A stretch of DNA of 64,000 nucleotides from Amycolatopsis jejuensis (GCF_000717335.1 NZ_JNYZ01000034.1:1-64000); one strand, 5' to 3'; positions 54,305-62,784 are shown, numbered from the stretch's first letter. Numbers and translations: made by a program. Notes: generated by a model not told the origin, from the sequence alone.

Positions 54305-55032
54305 TTGCCCTCCAGCAGGTCGGCGAGGTCGTCCACCACCACGTCGGCGCCGTGCGCACGCAGTTCGGCAGCCTGGTTCTCGCGGTTGACCCCCACCACG
54401 TAACCGAACCCGCCGGACCTGCCCGCCTGCACCCCGGACTGCGCGTCCTCGAACACCGCAGCCTGTTTCGGCTCGACACCGAGCGCCGCCGCCCCGGCCA
54501 GGAACGAATCCGGCGCAGGCTTGCCCCGCAGGTGGTCCCGCCGGATCACCAGCCCGTCGACGCGAGCCTCCACGAACCGTGACAGGTCCGCCGCGTCGAG
54601 CACCTTCGCCCCATTCGCGGACGACGTGACGACAGCGATCCGCAGCCCGGCCCGCTGCGCTTCTTCCAGATAACGCACGGAACCCGGGTACGGATTCACA
54701 CCCCGCTCGTCGATGATCTTCAGCACGAGCTCGTTCTTGCGGTTGCCGATCCCGTTGACGGTCGGCGCGTCAACGGTGTCGTCCGGGGTGCCCTCGGGCA
54801 GCTCGATCCCGCGGGAGCGCAGAAACTCGCGAACGCCGTCAGCCCGCGGGCGGCCGTCGACGAAGGCCGCATAGTCGTGGTCGGTGAACTCCTGGAAACC
54901 GTCGCCGTCGCGGCTGCGCAAATACTCGTCGAACGTCCGTTTCCACGCCTCGCGGTGGAGCACGGCCGTCCCGGTGAGCACGCCGTCGAGGTCGAAGAGA
55001 CAGGCGGTGATGGTGTCGGGCAGTCCGATCAT
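54301..55032 (-). CDS. HAD hydrolase, beta-phosphoglucomutase-like
   Basis: This 243-aa HAD superfamily protein has the nucleophile motif CLFDLDGVLTGTAVLHREAWK, motif II VVTSSANG, Lys in HLRGKPAPDSFLAGAAALG and the acidic motif IV VFEDAQSGVQAGRSGGF. The cap domain lies at about residues 20-110. Beta-phosphoglucomutases turn beta-G1P to G6P, fitting a product from the linked GH65 phosphorylase. ATG 55032 is used. It lies 10 bp after the ArsR gene stop on the same strand. Confidence 0.88.
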   Translation of the reverse strand: MIGLPDTITACLFDLDGVLTGTAVLHREAWKRTFDEYLRSRDGDGFQEFTDHDYAAFVDGRPRADGVREFLRSRGIELPEGTPDDTVDAPTVNGIGNRKNELVLKIIDERGVNPYPGSVRYLEEAQRAGLRIAVVTSSANGAKVLDAADLSRFVEARVDGLVIRRDHLRGKPAPDSFLAGAAALGVEPKQAAVFEDAQSGVQAGRSGGFGYVVGVNRENQAAELRAHGADVVVDDLADLLEGK

Positions 55033-55042
55033 GCCTTGCAAC

Positions 55043-55414
55043 CTACCGCTCGACGGCGTCCCCCGCGGCCCCCGGTGGATGCGGCCGCACCCGATGGATG
55101 AGCTCGTGCACGGTGGCGTCGGCAAGCCGGTACCGCACCACCCGCCCATCGCGGTGCGCAGTGACCAGCCCGTGCGCCCGCAACAACCGCAACGCCTGCG
55201 ACACGGCAGTGTCAGTCATCCCAGTGACGGCAGCAAGGTCGGTGACGCTGATTTCCCGCGCGTAGTGAATGGACACGAGCAACGCAAGCCGCGAGGGATC
55301 ACCCACCACCGCAAACCGCTCGGCCCACTCGTCAATGACCGCACGATCACCCAGCCCGGCAACAGCCGCGGCAACGCGATCCGGATCGATAAGACGCTGC
55401 GGCTCAGTACTCAC
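55043..55414 (-). CDS. ArsR-family transcriptional regulator (small)
   Basis: This 123-aa winged-helix protein has ERFAVVGDPSRLALLVSIHYAREISVTDLAAVTGMTDTAVSQALRLLRAHGLVTAHRDGRVVRYRLADATVHELI, the complete ArsR fold. No metal-binding CxC is present, and the C-terminus (RVRPHPPGAAGDAVER) is short. It may sense a metal or metabolite and could regulate the downstream HAD/GH65 genes, although the neighbouring ROK gene is another candidate. GTG 55414 is chosen; GTG 55417 is adjacent and possible. Confidence 0.82.
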   Translation of the reverse strand: MSTEPQRLIDPDRVAAAVAGLGDRAVIDEWAERFAVVGDPSRLALLVSIHYAREISVTDLAAVTGMTDTAVSQALRLLRAHGLVTAHRDGRVVRYRLADATVHELIHRVRPHPPGAAGDAVER

Positions 55415-55458
55415 CACCCGATGATCCCACTCCCGCACCGCCCCGCTTCCAGGGCGCC

Positions 55459-55513
55459 GTCCGTGAAGGGAACCTTCACGGAATCTGATTCCCTCATGGT
55501 TCCCTTCACGGAC
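55459..55513. repeat. Dispersed palindromic repeat element, copy 1
   Basis: Perfect 16-bp arms GTCCGTGAAGGGAACC (55459-55474) and GGTTCCCTTCACGGAC (55498-55513) flank a 23-base loop with an inner GGAATC/GATTCC pair. A second copy in the opposite orientation is at 59333-59391. The 3' arm overlaps the last codons of the ROK gene (55506). It could act as a transcription terminator or a REP-like element. Confidence 0.85.
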
Positions 55514-56699
55514 TTCCCCCCACCCGCCGCTCGAACACCAAACCCTCGGCAGCCCGCAAGCCGACGCTGATCGCACCGGTGAGCACCCCGTCGTCGCCCA
55601 GTTCGCCCTGTACGACGGTGGTCGTGAGCGGCGTGAACGCCCGCAACGCCCGATCAATCGGCTCCAGCAGCAAATCCGCAGCCGTCCCCACCCCACCCCC
55701 CAGCACGATCAACTCCGGATCCACCACCGCAGCCACCGACGCGACCGTGTAAGCCAGCCGATCCGCCTCCGCCGCCACCGCCCGCCGCGCCAGCTCATCC
55801 CCCTCCCGAGCCAGCCGGAACACCTCCCGAGCCGACCGAGCCGTCCCGAGCCCCAGCTCCCGAGCCCCCCGGACCACCGACTGCGCCGCCGTCGCCTCCT
55901 CCAGATGCCCCCGGGCAGGCGGTTCACCGGCTTCATCCGACCGCATCCGCCCATACGGCAGATACCCGATCTCCCCGGCCGCGCCGGTCGCCCCGCGGAA
56001 CACCCGCCCGTCGACCATCAGCCCCATGCCCACGCCGGTCCCGATCGTGATGCAGCCGACCACCGACGCCCCGCGCGCAGCCCCGCTTTCCCACTCGCCG
56101 ACGGCGGTGAGGTTGGCGTCGTTCTCCACCACCAGGTCCGGCCCGACCGCCTGTTCCAGGTCGTCGAGCAGGCCGGGACGGCCCCAGCCGGGCAGGTTCG
56201 GCGCGTGCCGGAAACAGCGTTTGACCGGGTCCGCGACGCCGGGGGAGCCGAGCACGCGCACGACGATGTCGTCGTCGGTGAGCCCGGCCTCGGCGACGAT
56301 GTCGCGGGCCAGCTCGCCGAGCGCGGCGACGAGCGCGTTGCCGGAACGGGCGGTGTTGCGCACGTCGCGGCGCGCGACCATGGTGCGGCCCAGGTCGGCG
56401 ACCGCGACCCGGATCTGCTCGCGGCCGATGTCGAGGCCCAGCACGTAACCGGCGGTGGGATCGGCCTCGTAGAGCACGGCCGAGCGTCCGGTGCCGGTGG
56501 ACGTGTGCCCGGTGGCGCGCGCGAGCCCGGCCGTCTCCAGCGCGAGCAGCGCCTGGCTGACCGTGGGCTTCGACAGCCCGGTGTCCTTCGCCACCTGCGG
56601 CCGGGTCGCGGGCCCGCCGCGGCGCAGCAGGTCGAGCACCGCCCGCTGGTTGATCCTGCGCATCCCGGCCGGGGTGCCGACCGGTGGGGTTCCCGCCAC
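55506..56699 (-). CDS. ROK-family transcriptional regulator (NagC/XylR type)
   Basis: This 397-aa protein has an N-terminal winged HTH (about 12-70: MRRINQRAVLDLLRRGGPATRPQVAKDTGLSKPTVSQALLALETAGL) followed by a ROK/ASKHA domain with YVLGLDIGREQIRVAVADL, VVENDANLTAVGEWE and TIGTGVGMGLMVDGRVFRGATGAAGEIGY. The CxCGxxGCLE zinc motif usual in ROK proteins is missing (here GEPPARGHLEEATA), so the sugar/metal site is altered. It likely controls sugar genes, possibly the GH65 set on the same strand. A near-palindromic AGGAAACCTTCTTTT at 56766-56780 resembles ROK operators. Confidence 0.87.
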   Translation of the reverse strand: MAGTPPVGTPAGMRRINQRAVLDLLRRGGPATRPQVAKDTGLSKPTVSQALLALETAGLARATGHTSTGTGRSAVLYEADPTAGYVLGLDIGREQIRVAVADLGRTMVARRDVRNTARSGNALVAALGELARDIVAEAGLTDDDIVVRVLGSPGVADPVKRCFRHAPNLPGWGRPGLLDDLEQAVGPDLVVENDANLTAVGEWESGAARGASVVGCITIGTGVGMGLMVDGRVFRGATGAAGEIGYLPYGRMRSDEAGEPPARGHLEEATAAQSVVRGARELGLGTARSAREVFRLAREGDELARRAVAAEADRLAYTVASVAAVVDPELIVLGGGVGTAADLLLEPIDRALRAFTPLTTTVVQGELGDDGVLTGAISVGLRAAEGLVFERRVGGSP

Positions 56700-56839
56700 C
56701 TGCTGTGTTTCCTTCCCGTTCCGACGTCCGTCCTGCCACGGTAACCGGGTTCGCCCTGCTTCGGCAGGAAACCTTCTTTTGGCCGTCCCGGTGACGATAC
56801 GGGTTCGCGCGGCCGATCCGGTGACGGCACGCGGAGCGG

Positions 56840-58138
56840 TCAGCCCTCGGGAAGCCAGTTCCCGTGGAACCCGGCCGGGACGCGGCCGGGCAGGTGCACG
56901 GTGGCGACCGGTTTCGCTTCGACGTCCTCCGCGTCCAGGACCACCAGTGCACTGCGGTCTTCCGCGGAGTCGTACACGTAGGTGAGCAGCCAGCCCGCGC
57001 CGTCCGGCCGGTCGTCCGCGGGGACGAACACGGCCTCGCCCGGGATCTGGCCCGGCGCGAACGTGTGCTCACGCGCGGTGGCGGCAGGCAGGTCGTAGCG
57101 GCGGAGTGTCATCGGCCCGTCCGGATCGTGGGAACCGGTGACGTGACCGAAGCGGGCATCGAGCCCGGCGAGCCGGTCGTCGATCCGCGGGAACTCGCCG
57201 GGCCGGTCGTCGAGCAGGTCCTCGGCGACGCTGTCCGCGCCGATGGTCCAGCGCCAGAGCGTGCCGCCAAGAGCGGGGCTGCCGGTACGGAACATGTGCT
57301 CGTAGCGGACGACGTGCACGACGATCCGGCCATCGGCGGTGTCGTGTGCGTTGAGCGTGTGGAAGACGTAGCACGGGTCGATCGGCAGCCAGCGCACGCC
57401 GGCCGCCGGATCGTCCCGGCGCAGCACGCCGAGCCGAGCGCCGTACGTATCGCTCCAGCGGTAAGGCAGGCCGCCGTCGCTGGTGTGGTCGAACACCACC
57501 GGCAGGTCGAAGAACACGACGTGCTGCCGGGTGAGGGCGAAATCGTGCATCATCGTGAGCCCGGGTACGTCGATCGGTTGCTGCACCACGAGTTCGCCGC
57601 TCGCGTCGGCGCGGTAATAGCTCACGTGCGGCGCGGTGATGCTGCCGTAGCCGAAGAAATGCAGTTCCCCGGTTTCCGGGCAGATTTTCGGATGCGCGGT
57701 CATCGAATCGACGAGTCTGCCGCCGAAATCGTAAACGCCGACGGTGTCGAGATCAGTGGTGATTTCGTACGGCAGCGCCGATTCGACGAGTGCCAGCGTA
57801 CGTCCGGCGTGGTTGACGACGTGCGTGTTGGCGACGCTCGACCGCAAATTGCGCGTGCCGTCCGCGTTGTACAGCACGGAGTCCGGCCGGTCGAACCTCT
57901 CGGTGCGCACCCAGCGGTTGCGGTACCACGCGGCGCGGCCGTTTTCGAGCCGGACGCCGTGCACCATGCCGTCGCCGGTGAACCAGTGCGCATTGTCGTG
58001 CCGCGGGTTCGGGCCGTTGCGCAGGTACCAGCCGGTGAGTTCCGGCGGCAGCGCGCCGGTGACCGGAAGGTCGGACGCGGTGAGCTCGTCATGCACCGGC
58101 GCGTAGTGACCGGAGAGGTGGAAATCGGTGGTGGACAC
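56840..58138 (-). CDS. Carotenoid cleavage oxygenase (RPE65/NOV family)
   Basis: This 432-aa non-haem iron dioxygenase has seven-bladed propeller features. The four His iron ligands are visible in MTAHPKICPETGELHFFGYG, GLTMMHDFALTRQHVVFFD, CYVFHTLNAHDTADGRIVVHVVRYE and PAGFHGNWLPEG at the C-terminus. WYLRNGPNPRHDNAHWFTGDGMVHGVRLENGRAAWYRNRWVRTERF is the classic N-terminal signature. It cleaves carotenoids, apocarotenals or stilbene-type alkenes. The GTG start at 58138 lies 6 bp after the membrane-protein stop, so the two genes share a transcript. Confidence 0.9.
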   Translation of the reverse strand: MSTTDFHLSGHYAPVHDELTASDLPVTGALPPELTGWYLRNGPNPRHDNAHWFTGDGMVHGVRLENGRAAWYRNRWVRTERFDRPDSVLYNADGTRNLRSSVANTHVVNHAGRTLALVESALPYEITTDLDTVGVYDFGGRLVDSMTAHPKICPETGELHFFGYGSITAPHVSYYRADASGELVVQQPIDVPGLTMMHDFALTRQHVVFFDLPVVFDHTSDGGLPYRWSDTYGARLGVLRRDDPAAGVRWLPIDPCYVFHTLNAHDTADGRIVVHVVRYEHMFRTGSPALGGTLWRWTIGADSVAEDLLDDRPGEFPRIDDRLAGLDARFGHVTGSHDPDGPMTLRRYDLPAATAREHTFAPGQIPGEAVFVPADDRPDGAGWLLTYVYDSAEDRSALVVLDAEDVEAKPVATVHLPGRVPAGFHGNWLPEG

Positions 58139-58144
58139 GGGGTT

Positions 58145-58705
58145 TCACGCAGCTTTCTTGGCTCGGGCCCGTACGATGCGGGGGTAGCGGACGGTGAATG
58201 CGACCGGGACGGCGAACCCGAGCACCTTGAGCACGACGAGCGCGACGGTGGCGTGCGGCGCGTAGTGCAGCAGCAGGGTTTCGGCAATACCGGCGACGGT
58301 GAAGCTCGCCGCCCAGACGCTGGTGATGATCAGGTTGACCCTCTTGAACACCGCAGTGGCGGCAATTTCGGGCGGCACCATGGTTCGTGCAATGCCGAGC
58401 GTGAACGGGTGGCGGGCCGCAATCGAGCCCCACGCGGTGAGCGCCAGCCAGAGATCGGTGAGCGCGCCGACGTAATCCCGCAGCGGCGAACCCGGGTCAC
58501 TGAACGCCCAGATCGTGAGAATCGCGAAGAACGCCAGCGCGGAGACCTCGATGAACAGCGTGCTCCACCCTTTCCCGCGGCGGCGTTCGAGGACGAGCAG
58601 CCCGCCCGCGAGCACCAGCCCGATCAGGCCGGACCAGCGCCAGCCGGCCTGCGTGGACACGATCGCGAAGGCGATCCACGGGAGGAAGCTCTTCAGGTAG
58701 TTCAT
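58145..58705 (-). CDS. Hypothetical multipass membrane protein
   Basis: This 186-aa protein has five predicted membrane segments: FLPWIAFAIVSTQ, GLIGLVLAGGLLVL, STLFIEVSALAFFAILTIWAF, LIITSVWAASFTVAGIAETLLL and VALVVLKVLGFAVPVAFTV. The C-terminus is basic (RYPRIVRARAKKAA). No family is recognised with confidence, although the layout resembles small septation-protein-like or DUF membrane proteins. It is co-directional with the carotenoid oxygenase (6-bp gap) and divergent from the PadR regulator, whose operator overlaps its TTGACA promoter, so it is probably a PadR target. Confidence 0.8.
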   Translation of the reverse strand: MNYLKSFLPWIAFAIVSTQAGWRWSGLIGLVLAGGLLVLERRRGKGWSTLFIEVSALAFFAILTIWAFSDPGSPLRDYVGALTDLWLALTAWGSIAARHPFTLGIARTMVPPEIAATAVFKRVNLIITSVWAASFTVAGIAETLLLHYAPHATVALVVLKVLGFAVPVAFTVRYPRIVRARAKKAA

Positions 58706-58725
58706 GGGCGGACCCCTCGCCGACG

Positions 58726-58790
58726 TTCCACTGCTGACATGTCGAGACTAGAACGTCCTGGCTGGACATGTCAACAGTGGAAGGTAGGAT
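58726..58790. promoter_or_regulatory. Divergent promoters with an 18-bp inverted repeat (PadR operator)
   Basis: TTCCACTGCTGACATGTC (58726-58743) and GACATGTCAACAGTGGAA (58765-58782) form an inverted repeat with one mismatch, 39 bp centre to centre. The minus promoter is TTGACA (58774-58769), 18 bp, TAGTCT (58750-58745). The plus promoter is TGGACA (58763-58768), 16 bp, TAGGAT (58785-58790), giving a start near ATG 58797, so the PadR mRNA is probably leaderless. Confidence 0.75.
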
Positions 58791-58796
58791 GGGGAC

Positions 58797-59321
58797 ATGA
58801 CCTTGCGGCACGCAGTGCTCGGACTACTCGCCGACTCCCCGGGAAGCGGCTATGACCTGCTGAAACGCTTCCAGACCGCGATGGCGAACGTCTGGTCGGC
58901 CACGCAGAGCCAGCTGTACGGGGAGCTCGGCAAGCTGGAGAAAGCCGAGCTGATCAAGGTCTCCGCAGAAGGCCCGCGCGGACGCAAGGAGTACTCCATC
59001 ACCGACACCGGCCGCACGGAACTGCAGACGTGGCTGCTGGACCCGGGCCCGTCACCGGTGCCGCGAAGCGAGACGCTGCTGCGCGTGTACTTCCTGGGTG
59101 AGGTGAGTCCGGCACAAGCACGCGACTACGTGGCCCGCCACGGCGAGAGCGCCGCCAGGCTGGCTGAACACCTGGAGTCCCTGGAAGCGTCGATCGACTG
59201 GGACGACGCCGATTCCTCCCGGTACGGCCGCCTGGTGCTGGAATGGGGCAAACGCTACGCGGCAATGGAACAGGAATGGGCAACCTGGGCAACGGAACGA
59301 ATCCGCACCACCCGCGGCTGA
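58797..59321 (+). CDS. PadR-family transcriptional regulator
   Basis: This 174-aa protein has the PadR winged HTH (residues 1-85: RHAVLGLLADSPGSGYDLLKRFQTAMANVWSATQSQLYGELGKLEKAELIKVSAEGPRGRKEYSITDTGRTEL) and a C-terminal helical/dimerisation domain (Vir_act_alpha_C type, about 95-170) with ETLLRVYFLGEVSPAQARDYVARH. It likely represses the divergent membrane-protein/carotenoid-oxygenase pair and itself through the inverted repeat between the genes. The ATG coincides with the predicted transcription start, so translation appears leaderless, a frequent mode in Actinobacteria. Confidence 0.9.
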   Translation: MTLRHAVLGLLADSPGSGYDLLKRFQTAMANVWSATQSQLYGELGKLEKAELIKVSAEGPRGRKEYSITDTGRTELQTWLLDPGPSPVPRSETLLRVYFLGEVSPAQARDYVARHGESAARLAEHLESLEASIDWDDADSSRYGRLVLEWGKRYAAMEQEWATWATERIRTTRG

Positions 59322-59332
59322 GGTGCCGGGTC

Positions 59333-59391
59333 AAGTCCGTGAAGGGAACCATGAGGGAATCTGATTCCGTGATGGTTCCCTTCACGGACTT
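59333..59391. repeat. Dispersed palindromic repeat element, copy 2
   Basis: Perfect 20-bp arms AAGTCCGTGAAGGGAACCAT (59333-59352) and ATGGTTCCCTTCACGGACTT (59372-59391) flank a loop with GGAATC/GATTCC. It is the same element as at 55459-55513, inverted, and differs at only about two core positions. It lies between convergent PadR and aldo/keto-reductase genes, and its last base touches the latter's stop codon. A bidirectional-terminator role is possible. Confidence 0.85.
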
Positions 59392-60419
59392 CAGGTGTCA
59401 CTGGAGCGTTTCCAGAGGTTGATGCCCTCTTCGGTGGCGTACCGGTCGATCTCGGCGAGTTCCTCCGCGGTGAACGCGAGGTTGTCCAGCGCGGCGACGT
59501 TGTCCTCCAGCTGGCGCACGCTGCTCGCGCCGATCACGAGCGACGTCATGCGCGGGTCGCGCAGGGCCCACGCGAGCGCGAGCTGTGCCAGTGTCTGACC
59601 GCGGCGTACGGCGATGTCGTTCAGCGCCCGGATCTTGCCGAGTTTCTCCTCGGTGAGCGTCGACGGGTCGAGCGATTTCCCTTGTGCCGCACGGGAATCG
59701 GCCGGGACACCGGTGAGATACCGATCGGTCAGCACCCCTTGCGCGAGCGGCGAGAACGCAATGCACCCGGCCCCGGCTTGCTGCAGCGTGTCGAGGAGGG
59801 CGTCGGATTCGGTCCAGCGGTTGAACATCGAATACGACGGCTGGTGGATCAGCAACGGCGTACCCAGCTCGCGCAACAGCCGCGCAGCCTCGGCCGTGCG
59901 CTCGGAGTTGTAGGACGAGATGCCGGCGTACAGCGCCTTGCCGGACCGGACGGCCCGGTCGAGTGCGCCGACGGTCTCCTCCAGCGGGGTCTCCGGGTCG
60001 AACCGGTGGGAGTAGAAGATGTCGACGTAGTCGAGGCCCATCCGGTGCAGCGACTGGTCGAGGCTCGCGAGCAGGTACTTGCGGGAGCCCCATTCGCCGT
60101 ACGGGCCGGGCCACATGTCGTAGCCGGCCTTGGTGGAGATCACGAGCTCGTCGCGGTACGGCCGCAGGTCCGTCGCCAGCAGGCGGCCGAAGTTCTCCTC
60201 GGCGCTGCCGTAGGGCGGGCCGTAGTTGTTGGCCAGGTCGAAATGGGTGATACCCAGGTCGAAGGCGCGCCGGACGATGTCGCGCTGCACCGTGAGCGGG
60301 CGGTCGTCGCCGAAGTTGTGCCACAGGCCGAGGGAGAGTGCGGGCAGTTTCAGGCCGCTGCGCCCGCAGCGGCGGTAGGGCATGGAGGCGTATCGGTGGT
60401 CCGCGGCAACGTAGGTCAC
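59391..60419 (-). CDS. Aldo/keto reductase (YghZ / L-glyceraldehyde-3-phosphate reductase-like)
   Basis: This 342-aa AKR14-type TIM-barrel NADPH oxidoreductase has the catalytic tetrad regions ITHFDLANNYGPPYGSAEENFG (Asp and Tyr), ELVISTKAGYDMWPGPYGEWGSRKYLLASLDQSLHRMGLDYVDIFYSHRFDPETPLEET (Lys and His) and the NADP-binding end TSLVIGASSVRQLEDN. The GPYGEWGSRKYLL stretch is typical of YghZ-like enzymes, which reduce L-glyceraldehyde-3-phosphate or methylglyoxal and help detoxification. Single gene; its upstream region (60420-60532) leads divergently to the MoxR gene. Confidence 0.9.
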   Translation of the reverse strand: MTYVAADHRYASMPYRRCGRSGLKLPALSLGLWHNFGDDRPLTVQRDIVRRAFDLGITHFDLANNYGPPYGSAEENFGRLLATDLRPYRDELVISTKAGYDMWPGPYGEWGSRKYLLASLDQSLHRMGLDYVDIFYSHRFDPETPLEETVGALDRAVRSGKALYAGISSYNSERTAEAARLLRELGTPLLIHQPSYSMFNRWTESDALLDTLQQAGAGCIAFSPLAQGVLTDRYLTGVPADSRAAQGKSLDPSTLTEEKLGKIRALNDIAVRRGQTLAQLALAWALRDPRMTSLVIGASSVRQLEDNVAALDNLAFTAEELAEIDRYATEEGINLWKRSSDT

Positions 60420-60532
60420 GGTGCTGATGCTATCCGCGCCGCGCTCCGGCCCAGTACAGTGCAGGTGAGCGATTGCTTATTATGGGTTGGCGTGGCGCAG
60501 CCACTCCGTTGAGGGCGGCGGAGGGGAGGAAG

Positions 60533-61420
60533 GTGGAGGCTCCGGTGGCTTTTTTCTCGTCCGTCGACGACGTGTCGGCGAAGCTGGCCGAGGCCGGGTA
60601 CCTCGCGTCGCCCGCGGTCGCGACCACAGTGTTCCTCGCCGACCGGCTGGGCAAGCCGCTGCTGGTCGAGGGCCCGGCCGGGGTCGGGAAGACTGCGCTG
60701 GCGACGGCGGTAGCCGAGGTCACGCGCTCGCGGCTGGTCCGGCTGCAGTGCTACGAGGGCATCGACGAGGCCCGCGCGCTGTACGAGTGGAACCACGCGA
60801 AGCAGCTGCTGCGGATCACCGCGGGCCGCGACGAGACGTGGGACGAGGCGCGCACCGACATCTTCGGCGAGGAGTTCCTGCTCCGCCGCCCGCTGCTCAC
60901 CGCGATCTCCGGCAGCGACCCGACCGTGCTGCTCATCGACGAGACCGACAAAGCCGACGTCGAGATCGAGGGCCTGCTGCTGGAGGTGCTCGGCGATTTC
61001 CAGGTGACCGTGCCCGAGCTCGGCACGATCACCGCGACGCAGCGGCCGTTCGTGGTCTTGACGTCGAACGCGACACGCGAGCTGTCCGAGGCCCTGCGGC
61101 GGAGGTGCCTGTTCCTGCACATCGACTTCCCCGATGAGGACCTCGAACGCGAGATCGTGCGGCTCAAGGTACCCGGGATCGAGGCCGCACTGGCGGACTC
61201 GGTGGTGCGGGTCGTCGCCGCGCTGCGGGCCATGGACCTGCGGAAACTACCGTCGGTGGCGGAGACCGTCGACTGGGCGCGCACGCTGCTGGAGCTGGGC
61301 GCGGGGACGCTCGACGAGCGTGTGGTGCGCGAAAGCCTCGGCGTCGTGCTGAAGCACCAGGACGACATCGCGAAGGCCGGTGCCGGGCTGAGTCTCGACC
61401 AGGTGCTGGACGCGTCGTGA
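60533..61420 (+). CDS. MoxR-family AAA+ ATPase
   Basis: This 295-aa AAA+ ATPase has Walker A LLVEGPAGVGKTALATAVAEV, Walker B PTVLLIDETDKADVEIEGLLLEVLGDFQVTVPELG and sensor/arginine-finger regions PFVVLTSNATRELSEALRRRCLFLHIDFPD. MoxR ATPases act as chaperones that insert cofactors or assemble complexes with a VWA partner, here encoded next with a GTGA overlap. This is the CoxD/CoxE-like pair layout, although no molybdenum hydroxylase gene is visible. GTG 60533 with GGGGAGGAAG is preferred; GTG 60545, ATG 60482 and TTG 60473 are alternatives. Confidence 0.88.
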   Translation: MEAPVAFFSSVDDVSAKLAEAGYLASPAVATTVFLADRLGKPLLVEGPAGVGKTALATAVAEVTRSRLVRLQCYEGIDEARALYEWNHAKQLLRITAGRDETWDEARTDIFGEEFLLRRPLLTAISGSDPTVLLIDETDKADVEIEGLLLEVLGDFQVTVPELGTITATQRPFVVLTSNATRELSEALRRRCLFLHIDFPDEDLEREIVRLKVPGIEAALADSVVRVVAALRAMDLRKLPSVAETVDWARTLLELGAGTLDERVVRESLGVVLKHQDDIAKAGAGLSLDQVLDAS

Positions 61421-62784
61421 CCACGCCGCCGGGCCTCACCGGTCGGCTCGCGGAGTTCGTCCGCGCGTTGCGGGCGCAGGGAATCCCGGCCGGGCCAGGG
61501 GAAACCGCCGACGCGGCGGCCGCATTGGAGGTGCTGGGCCTGGACGACCGCGAGCTGGTCCGGGAAGGTCTCGCGGCTGCGTTGGTCCGCCGGGGCGGGC
61601 AGCGTTCGGTGTTCGACGCCACGTTCGACCTGTACTTCCCGGCGGGCATCGGGGTCCCCGAGCTGGCACGGGAAAACCGGCCGCGCGACCGGGAAGAACT
61701 GCGGGAAGCACTCGCCGCGGCACTGGCCGAGGGCGACGACCAGGCACTCGACCAGCTCGCCGGGCTAGCCGTGGATCTCCTGGGCCAATACGGCGCGGGT
61801 TCTGGCCCCGGCGGCGGGTTTTCCGCGCACCAGACGCTGGACCGGCTGCAGCCGCAGACCCTGATTGCGCGGGTACTCGCGGCGATGCGCGGCTCGTCCG
61901 ATGAGTTCACCGACCGGCTGACCCGCGACGAAATCCGCCGCCGGGTGGAGGGATTCCGCGGCCGGGTACGCACCGAGGCCCGGCGGCGGGCCGCGGAAGT
62001 CCGTGGCCGCGAACGCATCGCCAAGCACGCAATCGCCCCGGCCGCCGACCGCGTCGACTTCCTGATCGCCAGCCGCACCCAGCTGGCCGAGCTGCGACGC
62101 ACCATCCAGCCACTGTCCCGCAAACTGGCGACGCGGCTGGCATCTCGCCGCAAGCGCGCCTCAAGAGGCCAGATTGACCTGCGCCGAACCCTGCGCCGGT
62201 CGCTGTCCACCGGCGGCGTACCGCTACGCCCGGCCTACCGGCACCGGCGACCAGGGCGGCCGGAAATCGTGCTGCTGTGCGATCTTTCCGGTTCGGTGGC
62301 GGGTTTTGCGAACTTCACGATGCTGCTGGTGCAGGCGTTGCGGGACCAGTTCAGCAAGGTCCGCGTATTCGGTTTCGTGGACAGCACGGACGAGGTGACG
62401 CACCTGGTCGACACCGGCGCAGCCGACCCGGAACAGCTGGGCACCCGAATGCTGAGCGAGGCAGCAGTGGTCAGATGGGACGGCCACAGCGACTACGGCG
62501 GCGCGCTGGCCCAGTTCACGTCCCGCTGGCTGGACGCCGTAGGCCCCCGCACCTCAGTCCTCATCCTCGGCGACGCCCGGACGAATGGCGGCGACCCGAA
62601 CCTCGACGCCATCCGCGCGATCCGCTCCCGCGCCCGGCACGTGCACTGGCTGAATCCTGAGCGCCAATCCCTGTGGGGCACCGGCGATTCGGCGGCATTG
62701 GAGTACGCGGACCTGGTGGAGATGCATGAGTGCCGGACGGCACACCAGCTGGGGATGCTGGTGACGCGTTTACTGCCGACGTGA
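61417..62784 (+). CDS. VWA domain protein (CoxE-like), MoxR partner
   Basis: This 455-aa protein has an N-terminal helical region (about 1-250; VFDATFDLYFPAG is typical of CoxE-like proteins), a basic linker (KLATRLASRRKRASRGQIDLRRTLRRSLSTGGVPLRPAY) and a VWA domain from about 285 with the MIDAS-type motif VLLCDLSGSVAGF, TNGGDPNLDAI and a late WGTGDSAALEYADL. CoxE-type proteins work with MoxR ATPases in maturation of metalloenzymes. The last codons (LVTRLLPT) form the first unit of a degenerate tandem repeat that fills the downstream gap. Confidence 0.88.
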   Translation: MTTPPGLTGRLAEFVRALRAQGIPAGPGETADAAAALEVLGLDDRELVREGLAAALVRRGGQRSVFDATFDLYFPAGIGVPELARENRPRDREELREALAAALAEGDDQALDQLAGLAVDLLGQYGAGSGPGGGFSAHQTLDRLQPQTLIARVLAAMRGSSDEFTDRLTRDEIRRRVEGFRGRVRTEARRRAAEVRGRERIAKHAIAPAADRVDFLIASRTQLAELRRTIQPLSRKLATRLASRRKRASRGQIDLRRTLRRSLSTGGVPLRPAYRHRRPGRPEIVLLCDLSGSVAGFANFTMLLVQALRDQFSKVRVFGFVDSTDEVTHLVDTGAADPEQLGTRMLSEAAVVRWDGHSDYGGALAQFTSRWLDAVGPRTSVLILGDARTNGGDPNLDAIRAIRSRARHVHWLNPERQSLWGTGDSAALEYADLVEMHECRTAHQLGMLVTRLLPT

